A DNA stretch of 14,332 nt from assembly GCA_016791325.1 (NCBI GenBank), contig JAEUMU010000146.1, forward strand, positions 1 to 14,332, written 5' to 3'. The DNA comes from Hyphomonadaceae bacterium (lineage in GTDB: Bacteria; Pseudomonadota; Alphaproteobacteria; Caulobacterales; Aquidulcibacteraceae). The position numbers were made by a program, and so were the translations under genes. Numbering within the stretch: position 1 is the first letter of the stretch; every line of letters starts with the position of its first letter. The notes beneath the pieces were generated by a model that saw only the letters and a list, made by a program, of their open reading frames with translations, did not search any database and had not been told where the DNA came from. Of this stretch, positions 8,480 through 14,332 are shown one piece after another.

Positions 8480-9849
8480 CGCGGGTTCATTTGCCGGCGC
8501 AGGAAGGCCGGGATTTCCAGCTCTTCATCCAGCGCGGGATCGCGCACCTGATCTTGGTGCGCGCGGCGCGGCGGCGCGGGCGCGTCGTCTTCCTCGAATT
8601 CGCGTTCGCGATAAGAGGCGGGCGGATCGTCGTCACGCGGCTCCGGCTTGCGCCAGCCGAACAGGTTGAAGCCGCCCCCGCCTGAGCGGCGCTCAGGCTC
8701 GGCGTCATTGGCGAAGCTGGGCCGCGGCTCCTCATACGCCGGGCGCGGCGCAGGCTGCGGCGCGGGCTCGCGCACCGGCGCGGGCTCAGGCGTGCGTGCG
8801 GCCACGGGCGGCTGTGCCGGGCGGCGCAACGGCGCCTCGGTGGCCCGCCGCGCTGGCTCGACCACGGTTTGCTGCGTGACGATGGCCTCGTCATCGATGC
8901 CCGTCGCCACCACGCTTACGCGCATGCGCCCTTCCAGGCTCTCATCGAAGGTGGAGCCCAGAATGATGTTGGCGTTGGCGTCCACTTCGGCGCGGATTTC
9001 GTTGGCGGCGATATCGACTTCGTACAGCGTCATGTCGAAACCGCCGGTGATGTTGATCAGCACGCCCTTGGCGCCGCGCATCGACACGATGTCGAGCAGC
9101 GGATTGGCCATCGCGCCTTGCGCCGCTTCCAGCGCGCGGTTGGCGCCTTCGGCTTCGCCGGTGCCCATCATGGCGGTGCCCATCTCGGCCATCACCGTGC
9201 GCACGTCCGCGAAATCTAGATTGATGAGGCCCGGCATCACCATCAGATCGGTGACGCCCCGCACACCCGAATAGAGAACCTGATCCGCCAACTGAAACGC
9301 TTCGGCGAAGGTCGTGCGCTCATTGGCGACACGGAAGAGATTCTGGTTGGGAATAACAATGAGCGTGTCGACGTGCTTGCGCAGTTCCTGCACGCCGCTC
9401 TCAGCCAGCTGCATGCGCCGCTGGCCTTCAAAGTGAAACGGCTTTGTCACCACCGCGATCGTCAGAATGCCGCGCTCGCGCGCCGTACGCGCGATCACAG
9501 GCGCAGCGCCCGTGCCCGTGCCCCCGCCCATGCCGGCGGCGACGAACACCATGTGCGCACCTTCCAGGAACTCGATGATCTCCGGCTGGCTTTCCTGCGC
9601 CGCCGCCTGGCCGACCTCCGGGCGCGCACCTGCGCCCAATCCTTCCGTGATGGATTGGCCAAGCTGGATGCGGTTGGGCGTCTTGGCGCGCGTCAGCGCC
9701 TGCGCGTCGGTGTTGGCGACGACAAACTCCACGCCCTGCAAACCGGCGTCGATCATGTTGTTGACGGCGTTGCCGCCCGCCCCGCCAACGCCGAACACGC
9801 CGATGCGTGGCCGGGATTCCTGCATAGACGGCGCACTCAGATGGTTCAT
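8476..9849 (-). CDS. ftsZ: Cell division protein FtsZ
   Basis: FtsZ is the tubulin-like GTPase whose polymers form the division ring. The 457-residue product has [14 protein letters not shown] (20-33), the tubulin signature GGGTGTG (108-114), the T7 loop NLDFADV (210-216) and the rest of the GTPase and activation domain to about residue 318. A Pro/Ala/Glu-rich disordered linker follows (about 330-440), including [14 protein letters not shown], comparable to the GGF-MFGGG stretch I recall from Caulobacter FtsZ. The C-terminal peptide [10 protein letters not shown] (444-453) binds membrane anchors such as FtsA. The frame is open upstream to 10002, but I chose ATG 9849: GGAG lies six bases before it, MNHLSAP resembles the Caulobacter start, and the longer form would translate through the CtrA box. 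ftsA ends 218 bases upstream, so ftsZ probably has its own promoter. Confidence 0.98.
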   Translation of the reverse strand: MNHLSAPSMQESRPRIGVFGVGGAGGNAVNNMIDAGLQGVEFVVANTDAQALTRAKTPNRIQLGQSITEGLGAGARPEVGQAAAQESQPEIIEFLEGAHMVFVAAGMGGGTGTGAAPVIARTARERGILTIAVVTKPFHFEGQRRMQLAESGVQELRKHVDTLIVIPNQNLFRVANERTTFAEAFQLADQVLYSGVRGVTDLMVMPGLINLDFADVRTVMAEMGTAMMGTGEAEGANRALEAAQGAMANPLLDIVSMRGAKGVLINITGGFDMTLYEVDIAANEIRAEVDANANIILGSTFDESLEGRMRVSVVATGIDDEAIVTQQTVVEPARRATEAPLRRPAQPPVAARTPEPAPVREPAPQPAPRPAYEEPRPSFANDAEPERRSGGGGFNLFGWRKPEPRDDDPPASYREREFEEDDAPAPPRRAHQDQVRDPALDEELEIPAFLRRQMNPR

Positions 9850-9869
9850 TACCCGCTCCAAGGACGATC

Positions 9870-9883
9870 GACTCGCACGATTC
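9870..9883. promoter_or_regulatory. Pair of GANTC (CcrM) sites in the ftsZ leader
   Basis: GACTC (9870-9874) and GATTC (9879-9883) lie 21-38 bases before the ftsZ start, with start positions nine bases apart. In alphaproteobacteria GANTC is methylated by CcrM. In Caulobacter, methylated sites recruit the activator GcrA, whose reported preference is YGAKTCG, and ftsZ is a known target. Both sites here fit YGAKTCG, one on each strand (CGATTCG and the complement of CGACTCG). Confidence 0.65.
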
Positions 9884-9917
9884 GTCCATGCTCGCACGGC
9901 AGCCTCCCGGCAGGCGC

Positions 9918-9932
9918 TTAAGCATTCGTTAA
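9918..9932. promoter_or_regulatory. CtrA box upstream of ftsZ (TTAA-N7-TTAA)
   Basis: TTAAGCATTCGTTAA is an exact match to the TTAA-N7-TTAA site of the cell-cycle master regulator CtrA. It lies 69-83 bases upstream of the ftsZ ATG. In Caulobacter CtrA represses ftsZ in swarmer cells through a site in this promoter, so the same control is likely here. I saw no other full TTAA-N7-TTAA match in the gene-free stretches. Confidence 0.75.
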
Positions 9933-10021
9933 GGTCTCGAAATGGACGGCGGCGGTTTTGCGGCCAAAGCGCGTTCGGTTTTGGAATTCGCTGCGCCCAC
10001 AACGGGAATGCGCCGCGCGGC

Positions 10022-10040
10022 CGGCTGAACTCTCCAGCCG
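10022..10040 (-). terminator. Hairpin between ftsA and ftsZ
   Basis: CGGCTG (10022-10027) and CAGCCG (10035-10040) form a perfect six-base-pair stem with a seven-base loop, 28 bases past the ftsA stop. There is no T-run, so it is at most a weak pause or processing site separating the ftsA message from the ftsZ promoter. The remaining intergenic bases (9933-10021) show nothing further that I can name. Confidence 0.25.
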
Positions 10041-10067
10041 CGCCGGGCCCCTGCTACCTGCGGCGCT

Positions 10068-11411
10068 CTAGAAATTCTCGACCAGCCAGCGCCAGGCGTT
10101 GCTGGCGCTGTTGCGCATCATCCGCGCCATATGCGCAAGCGAGGGCTGGAAGTGATCATCGACGTCATCCAGCGTCGGCGTATCGAGCCGCCAGCGCAGT
10201 AGTCCCGCCGCGGCCGCATAGGCCGGGCTGGCCTCGCCGTGGTCGAACCCGCAAAGGTCGAACGGCCGGCCGATGCGCACAGGCATGCCCAACGCCTCCG
10301 CCGCCAGCTCGCGCACGCCCGGCATGGTCGCGCCCCCGCCCACAAGCACGGCGCGCGTCGGCGCGTCCTCGCCAACGAAGCCCGCGCGCGTCATCTGCTG
10401 GCGCGCCAGCAGTAGCATCTCCGTCAGCCGCGGTGAAAGCGTATCAGCGATCACCCCGCGCAGCGTGGTGGAGGCTTCCAGGCGCCCGTCAAGTCCCAGC
10501 TTAGGCGCTTGCACCGCCTCGCGCGGATCGCACGCGCCCGCCACCGCGCCAAACGCCAGCTTCACGCGCTCCGCCGCAGCGAACGTCGTTTCCAGCTTGG
10601 CGGCCAGATCGCGCGTTAGGCGCACGCCGCCGGCGGAAATGGTTTCCGCGTGCAACAGCTGATCGCCGGCCACGACCGAAATGCCGATCGAACCAGCGCC
10701 CAGATCAACCACCAGCGCGCCGGCCTGGCGCTCTTCGGGGCTCAGCACGGCGAGCGCCGCCGCTTTCGGCGCCGCTACGATCTCTTCCACCTCTGCGCCA
10801 GCTTGACGGATGCACGCTTTCAGCGCGTTGAGCGCTTCCGTCGGCGCGGTCACGGCGCACACTTCCACAGCCAGCGTCTTGCCGGCCTGCCCCATAGGCT
10901 CGAACACGGCGTCGCCATCGTCGATAAAGTAGCGCAGCGGCTCCACATGCAGGAACGAAAGCTGCGGCGTCGGCATCGACTGCATCGCCGCCTGAACCGC
11001 CGCCTCCACATCGCGCCCGGTGATCATCTTGCCACGCACGCGCGCGGCGCCGCGCAGGATGCGCGCGTTGAGGCCGGGGCCTGAATAGCACGCGGCCACG
11101 CGCGTAATCTGCGCACCGGCCATATACGCCGCTTCATCGATCGCCACATGGATGGCGCGGGCGCAAGCGTCAAAATCGGCAGGCTTGCCGCTGGCGATCG
11201 CCGGGGCCGTCTGCTGGCCCACCCCAAGCACGCGCACCGGCCGCTCCGGATGCATGTCCAACACCGGATCGCGCCGCGCGGCCAGGCAAACGGTCTTGGA
11301 AACGCCGACATCCAGCACCGCCACCAACGGGGCCGGACGCGCTGACGCCGCCGCCAGCGGCGCCTGATCACGCTCGTCGTAAGCGTAAGTGTCGTAAGCC
11401 GCGCTCATCAT
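10068..11411 (-). CDS. ftsA: Cell division protein FtsA
   Basis: FtsA is the actin-like ATPase that ties FtsZ filaments to the inner membrane and links them to later divisome proteins. The 447-residue product has the phosphate-1 loop VLDVGVSKT (32-40), the family-specific 1C domain (about 95-175), the phosphate-2 loop [14 protein letters not shown] (234-247), and the adenosine motif [13 protein letters not shown] (354-366). It ends in an amphipathic helix ([13 protein letters not shown], 435-447), the membrane-targeting sequence. Two ATGs lie side by side (11411 and 11408). GGAGG is three bases before the first and six before the second, so initiation at the second is also plausible. The first overlaps the ftsQ stop as ATGA, which implies translational coupling. 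FtsA sits in its usual place between ftsQ and ftsZ. Confidence 0.97.
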   Translation of the reverse strand: MMSAAYDTYAYDERDQAPLAAASARPAPLVAVLDVGVSKTVCLAARRDPVLDMHPERPVRVLGVGQQTAPAIASGKPADFDACARAIHVAIDEAAYMAGAQITRVAACYSGPGLNARILRGAARVRGKMITGRDVEAAVQAAMQSMPTPQLSFLHVEPLRYFIDDGDAVFEPMGQAGKTLAVEVCAVTAPTEALNALKACIRQAGAEVEEIVAAPKAAALAVLSPEERQAGALVVDLGAGSIGISVVAGDQLLHAETISAGGVRLTRDLAAKLETTFAAAERVKLAFGAVAGACDPREAVQAPKLGLDGRLEASTTLRGVIADTLSPRLTEMLLLARQQMTRAGFVGEDAPTRAVLVGGGATMPGVRELAAEALGMPVRIGRPFDLCGFDHGEASPAYAAAAGLLRWRLDTPTLDDVDDHFQPSLAHMARMMRNSASNAWRWLVENF

Positions 11412-12349
11412 GCGCCTCCCAGCAGCGGGCGCATGCCGCCGGCAAGAACAGGATGCACGCGCACCGCCACACGCCCAGGCGCACGCATATCAATCTGCGC
11501 CAGCGGGCGATCGAGCAAACGATGCTCGCTCTGGAGGCGTTCCAGTTGAGCCAACGCCTCCGCCGCGCCCTGCTCTGGCAGCGCGATCGTGGTGCCGCTG
11601 ACAAGTTCCACATTCCAGCGCCGATTGCCAACCCGCACCAGAGCTTCCAAGCGTGCGCGCACTTGCGGCAAGTTTTCCAACGCGATCAGCAGCGGCTCGG
11701 CCGCGGGCCCGGCGCCGGCGCCCACCACCAGCGGCAGTTCGCCATGATCGGCGGCGCGTTCAGCCAGCAAGCGCTCGCCATTATAATCAATGACGGAAAT
11801 TTCTCCGTCTTCCTGCCAGCGCGCATAAGCCTGGCGGCGCTCCACCGAAATGCGCATCGTCGAAGGCCACAAGCGCTGCACGCGCGCGCGCGCCACCCAG
11901 TCAAGGCTTTCCACGCGCGTGCGCACATCGGCGGGATCGAGCGAAAGCACTGAATGGCGCCCCTCCGGCGTCACCACGGCGCGCACTTCCTGCGCGCGCG
12001 CCCCATTTACCCCCTCAACCTCAATTGTATCGACGGTGAAGCCCATGCTCGCGGCCGCGCCATCTGCGGAACGCGCCATCGCTTCGCGCACATCGAACAG
12101 CGAAGAGCCCAGCCAGGCCGCGCCTGCAATCGCCAGCCCCGCAAACACCACCACACCGCCGAGCGCGAGCGCCAAGCTCTTGCCGGAAACCTGCACGTCG
12201 TCGGATTGCAGCCCGCCATTTAATTTGATTTGCGCCAAACGCGGCATGGGGCCGGCCGGCGGCGCCGGGGGCGGCCTGCGACGCCCACGGCGCGGCGGCG
12301 GCGGCGGCGGGTCGGAGCGTCCGCCCCGGCGCGATCTTATCGCGGCCAT
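11408..12349 (-). CDS. ftsQ: Cell division protein FtsQ (DivIB)
   Basis: FtsQ is a bitopic inner-membrane divisome protein that bridges early and late division proteins. The 313-residue form has a cytoplasmic tail of about 55 residues rich in Pro and Arg (with a PPPPPP run), one membrane helix at about residues 58-81 ([21 protein letters not shown]), a POTRA domain starting near [14 protein letters not shown] (about 103), and the FtsQ/DivIB beta domain with [21 protein letters not shown] and YARWQ. The frame opens to an ATG at 12370. I chose ATG 12349 because GGAGG lies seven bases upstream, while the first ATG has none. The gene overlaps the end of ddl by 13 bases and the ftsA start by 4, so the three are translationally linked. 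Confidence 0.94.
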   Translation of the reverse strand: MAAIRSRRGGRSDPPPPPPRRGRRRPPPAPPAGPMPRLAQIKLNGGLQSDDVQVSGKSLALALGGVVVFAGLAIAGAAWLGSSLFDVREAMARSADGAAASMGFTVDTIEVEGVNGARAQEVRAVVTPEGRHSVLSLDPADVRTRVESLDWVARARVQRLWPSTMRISVERRQAYARWQEDGEISVIDYNGERLLAERAADHGELPLVVGAGAGPAAEPLLIALENLPQVRARLEALVRVGNRRWNVELVSGTTIALPEQGAAEALAQLERLQSEHRLLDRPLAQIDMRAPGRVAVRVHPVLAGGMRPLLGGA

Positions 12350-13257
12350 GATGCGTCCTCCAAAATCCACTGCACCAGCTGGTCGTAGCTCATGCCGATA
12401 TGCGCGGCTTGCTCCGGCACCAGCGAGGTCGGCGTCATGCCGGGCTGAGTGTTTACTTCCAGCAACGCGATGCGGTCGCGCTTGGGATCGTAGCGGAAAT
12501 CGCTGCGCGTCACTCCGCGGCAGCCCAGCGCGTGGTGCGCAGCTTCCGCAGCGCGCATCAATTGATCAGCCACCGTTTGCGGAATATCGGCGGGCACCAC
12601 GTGCTTCGATCCGCCGGCCGCGTACTTGGCGTCGAAATCGTACCAGTCGCCGTCGCTAGTGACGAAAATCTCCGTCACCGCCAGCGCGCCGCGATCATGC
12701 ATCACGGCAACGGTCAGTTCCTTGCCGTCGATGAATTCTTCAACCAGCACCTCTTCACCAAAGGTCCAGTCGGGATCGAGCAATTGTTCTGGCGGCCGGT
12801 TGGCGCCTTCGCGCACGATGAAGATGCCCACCGATGAACCCTGCGCGTTGGGCTTCACTACATAGGGCGTCGGCATCGGGTGGCCTTTCGCGGCCTCCAG
12901 GCGATGCATCAGCTTGCCGTTCGCAAGCGGCAACCCCGCCTGTGCGAACACCGCCTTTGACTTGTCCTTGTCCATCGCCAGCGCAGAGGCGAGGCAACCG
13001 GAATGGGTGTAGGGCAGCTTCAGATAGTCCAGCACGCCCTGCGTGCGCCCATCTTCGCCCCACTCGCCATGCAGTGCGTTAAACACCGCGTCCGGCGCGA
13101 CATCTCTCAATTCCGCGATCCAGCCCGGATTCTGCGGATCGATTTGAATGACCTCATGCCCGAGCCGCTCGAGCGCCGCCGCACACCCCTTGCCAGAGGT
13201 GAGGCTCACAGGCCGTTCGGGGCTCAAGCCCCCAAGCAACACCACCACCCGCGCCAT
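12337..13257 (-). CDS. ddl: D-alanine--D-alanine ligase
   Basis: Ddl joins two D-alanines with ATP in the cytoplasm, supplying the terminal dipeptide of peptidoglycan precursors. The 306-residue form matches the length of E. coli DdlB and begins [19 protein letters not shown]. Landmarks are the catalytic Glu14 in [14 protein letters not shown] (61-70), [12 protein letters not shown] (90-101), [12 protein letters not shown] (133-144), the omega-loop YDFDAKY (206-212), Asp253 in RSDF, and the metal-binding [15 protein letters not shown] (265-279). Most Ddl proteins have EREVSL where this one reads ERPVSL, a change beside but not at the catalytic Glu. The frame opens to 13314; I chose ATG 13257 because GAGG lies six bases upstream and the protein then starts at the first beta strand. 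The usual upstream neighbours murC and murB are not present; a gene-free region and a divergent peroxiredoxin are there instead. Confidence 0.95.
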   Translation of the reverse strand: MARVVVLLGGLSPERPVSLTSGKGCAAALERLGHEVIQIDPQNPGWIAELRDVAPDAVFNALHGEWGEDGRTQGVLDYLKLPYTHSGCLASALAMDKDKSKAVFAQAGLPLANGKLMHRLEAAKGHPMPTPYVVKPNAQGSSVGIFIVREGANRPPEQLLDPDWTFGEEVLVEEFIDGKELTVAVMHDRGALAVTEIFVTSDGDWYDFDAKYAAGGSKHVVPADIPQTVADQLMRAAEAAHHALGCRGVTRSDFRYDPKRDRIALLEVNTQPGMTPTSLVPEQAAHIGMSYDQLVQWILEDASWPR

Positions 13258-13405
13258 TCCGCGCCTCGCAACCACAACGCCAACCCCTGGGCGATCGCTT
13301 TTTTCTGCGCTCACTCCAGGGTCTCATAATGAAACGCCTCACGGTTAAGGCATGGTGAGGGCGCTGCGCTTAGTTGCTGATTTTTATGGTAAATTTCGCT
13401 TCATT

Positions 13406-13418
13406 GAGATTGCATCTC
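13406..13418. repeat. Short palindrome, candidate operator
   Basis: GAGAT-TGC-ATCTC is a perfect five-base inverted repeat around three bases, beside an A+T-rich patch in the ddl/peroxiredoxin divergent region. It could be an operator for either direction. I do not recognise the motif as that of a known regulator. Confidence 0.25.
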
Positions 13419-13548
13419 GGTTCAGACGTGTTGCCGGGGCTTAACCACGGCGGCCGCAAAATGCCCCCTTGCGCTGCGGCAACCGGCGAGCCGTTGCACC
13501 GCATTGCAAAAGTGCAGATCGACCCATCCCGACAAGCATAGGTAACGT

Positions 13549-13563
13549 ATAGCTTTTTTCTAT
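13549..13563 (+). promoter_or_regulatory. OxyR-like ATAG-N7-CTAT site upstream of the peroxiredoxin
   Basis: ATAGCTTTTTTCTAT matches the ATAG-N7-CTAT half-element of OxyR and the general T-N11-A box of LysR-type regulators. It lies 91-105 bases before the start of an AhpC-type peroxiredoxin, a classic OxyR target. A second ATAG is at 13538-13541, but the full tandem OxyR element is not present, so this is a partial match. The outer hexamers GCATAG (13536-13541) and CTATGC (13560-13565) are also inverted repeats. Confidence 0.35.
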
Positions 13564-13653
13564 GCTGCACGCGCGCAGGATCAATTTGGCTTCCGCGTAA
13601 ACCGCATTACATCTCGTGCATCCGCACCAACGGAATAGAGATAGGAGATCGAG

Positions 13654-14220
13654 ATGCTGGGCATCGGCGAGAAGCTGCCGTCATTCAAAGTCACCGGCGT
13701 GAAGCCAGGCTTCATGCAGCATGAAGAAGCCGGCAAGTCCGCCTTTGAGGAACTCACTGAGAAGAGCTTCGAGGGCAAGTGGAAGGTCATCTACTTCTAC
13801 CCGAAGGATTTCACCTTCGTCTGCCCGACCGAGATCGCTGAATTCGCGCGTCTCAACAAAGAGTTCGAAGACCGCGACGCCGTCGTGCTCGGCGGCTCCA
13901 CTGATAACGAATTCTGCAAGCTCGCCTGGCGGCGCGATCACAAGGATCTCGCCAAGCTGCCGCAATGGCAGTTCGCCGACACCAACGGCTCGCTGGTTGA
14001 TGGCCTGGGCGTGCGCTCCCCCGATGGCGTGGCGCTGCGCGCCACCTTCATCGTCGATCCCGACAACACCATTCAACACGTTTACGTCACCAACCTGAAC
14101 GTCGGCCGCAATCCGCAGGACACCCTGCGCGTATTGGACGCGCTGCAGACCGATGAACTTTGCCCCTGCAATCGCCAAGTAGGCGGCGACACGGTGAAGG
14201 TTTGTTATGGGTTTCTGTAG
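13654..14220 (+). CDS. ahpC: AhpC-type peroxiredoxin (alkyl hydroperoxide reductase subunit C)
   Basis: This 188-residue cytoplasmic thiol peroxidase reduces hydrogen peroxide, organic peroxides and possibly peroxynitrite. The peroxidatic Cys57 is in FYPKDFTFVCPTE, and the resolving region DELCPCN carries Cys170 and Cys172. The layout is very like the three-cysteine actinobacterial AhpC as I recall it, including a WRxxHxDL segment (92-99), FIVDPDNTIQHVYVTNLNVGRN and RVLDALQTDELC. It ends early, in VCYGFL, with an extra Cys184. Proteins of this type are often reduced by an AhpD-like partner or thioredoxin rather than AhpF; neither gene is in this window. The start is secure: AGGAG lies six bases before ATG 13654. 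It is transcribed away from ddl. Confidence 0.93.
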   Translation: MLGIGEKLPSFKVTGVKPGFMQHEEAGKSAFEELTEKSFEGKWKVIYFYPKDFTFVCPTEIAEFARLNKEFEDRDAVVLGGSTDNEFCKLAWRRDHKDLAKLPQWQFADTNGSLVDGLGVRSPDGVALRATFIVDPDNTIQHVYVTNLNVGRNPQDTLRVLDALQTDELCPCNRQVGGDTVKVCYGFL

Positions 14221-14225
14221 TAGCT

Positions 14226-14263
14226 TTGGGTTTTAAGGCCCTACAGGCAGTTGGGGTTTTAAG
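14226..14263 (+). repeat. Short direct repeat after the peroxiredoxin
   Basis: TTGGGTTTTAAG (14226-14237) recurs as TTGGGGTTTTAAG (14251-14263). The surrounding tail to the window end (14221-14332) is G/T-rich and visibly less GC-rich than the genes. I saw no gene and no clear terminator hairpin in it; the window ends before the next gene. Confidence 0.4.
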
Positions 14264-14332
14264 AACTGTTTCGGGTTTGGGGATGAACGTTGGTGCTGGA
14301 GGTTCTCTGTGCGACTTTTACGTGTATTTAAG

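Larger units (their letters stand above)
13258..13653. promoter_or_regulatory. Gene-free divergent region between ddl and the peroxiredoxin
   Basis: These 396 bases carry promoters for the ddl-ftsQ-ftsA genes leftward and the peroxiredoxin rightward. No convincing gene is present. Visible elements are an imperfect stem CGCCTCAC / GTGAGGGCG (13335-13342 and 13355-13363), an A+T-rich patch (about 13378-13405), a palindrome GAGAT-TGC-ATCTC (13406-13418), and an ATAG-N7-CTAT site (13549-13563). A -35-like TTGGCT (13586-13591) could pair with TTACAT (13607-13612) at a short 15-base spacing for the peroxiredoxin; this is weak. No GANTC or full CtrA box is present. Confidence 0.5.

Noticed and set aside
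9850..10002. N-terminal extension of FtsZ by 51 residues
   Set aside because: It would translate through the CtrA box and GANTC sites, is Arg-rich without similarity to FtsZ, and a good ribosome binding site precedes ATG 9849.
9467..10504. Plus-strand reading frame across ftsZ, its promoter and the ftsA end
   Set aside because: Antisense to two well-supported genes, with low-complexity Arg/Ala/Pro composition.
13370..13570. Small minus-strand reading frame (66 codons) between ddl and the peroxiredoxin
   Set aside because: No similarity that I recognise and no convincing ribosome binding site, and it contains the putative regulatory motifs of the intergenic region.

Overview
This window comes from a high-GC alphaproteobacterium. 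The tail of the division and cell-wall (dcw) cluster reads ddl-ftsQ-ftsA-ftsZ on the minus strand, followed by lpxC, bamD and ligA in the same direction. The FtsZ, FtsQ and LigA sequences, and a CtrA-type TTAA-N7-TTAA box plus two GANTC sites in front of ftsZ, point to Caulobacterales (a Caulobacter or Hyphomonadaceae relative). That placement is by recognition only; no database search was run.

Layout. 1-369 (+): the end of a DUF2177 membrane protein, cut by the window edge. 366-1583 (-): a family 2 glycosyltransferase with a C-terminal membrane domain. 1687-4008 (-): ligA. 4030-4878 (-): bamD, an outer-membrane assembly lipoprotein. 4994-5926 (-): lpxC, the committed step of lipid A synthesis. 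5927-6083: a divergent regulatory region. 6084-7793 and 7808-8479 (+): a two-gene unit made of a cytoplasmic TPR-like helical repeat protein and an Asp/Glu-racemase-fold protein. 8476-9849 (-): ftsZ, with its cell-cycle promoter at about 9850-10067. 10068-11411 (-): ftsA. 11408-12349 (-): ftsQ. 12337-13257 (-): ddl. 13258-13653: a 396-base gene-free divergent region. 13654-14220 (+): an AhpC-type peroxiredoxin. 14221-14332: gene-free sequence.

How the genes fit together. Ddl makes D-Ala-D-Ala for peptidoglycan. FtsQ, FtsA and FtsZ build the divisome. LpxC and BamD serve outer-membrane biogenesis, and LigA seals DNA. ddl, ftsQ and ftsA are translationally overlapped, while ftsZ has its own leader with CtrA and GANTC elements, as in Caulobacter.

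The unusual part is the plus-strand TPR/racemase-like pair inserted between ftsZ and lpxC. The racemase-like protein lacks both catalytic cysteines of its superfamily, and its stop codon interlocks with that of ftsZ. The lpxC leader also carries a small hairpin that would cover its ribosome binding site. Apart from these points the window is mostly conserved core genome. I saw no RNA genes, CRISPR arrays, insertion sequences or prophage genes.
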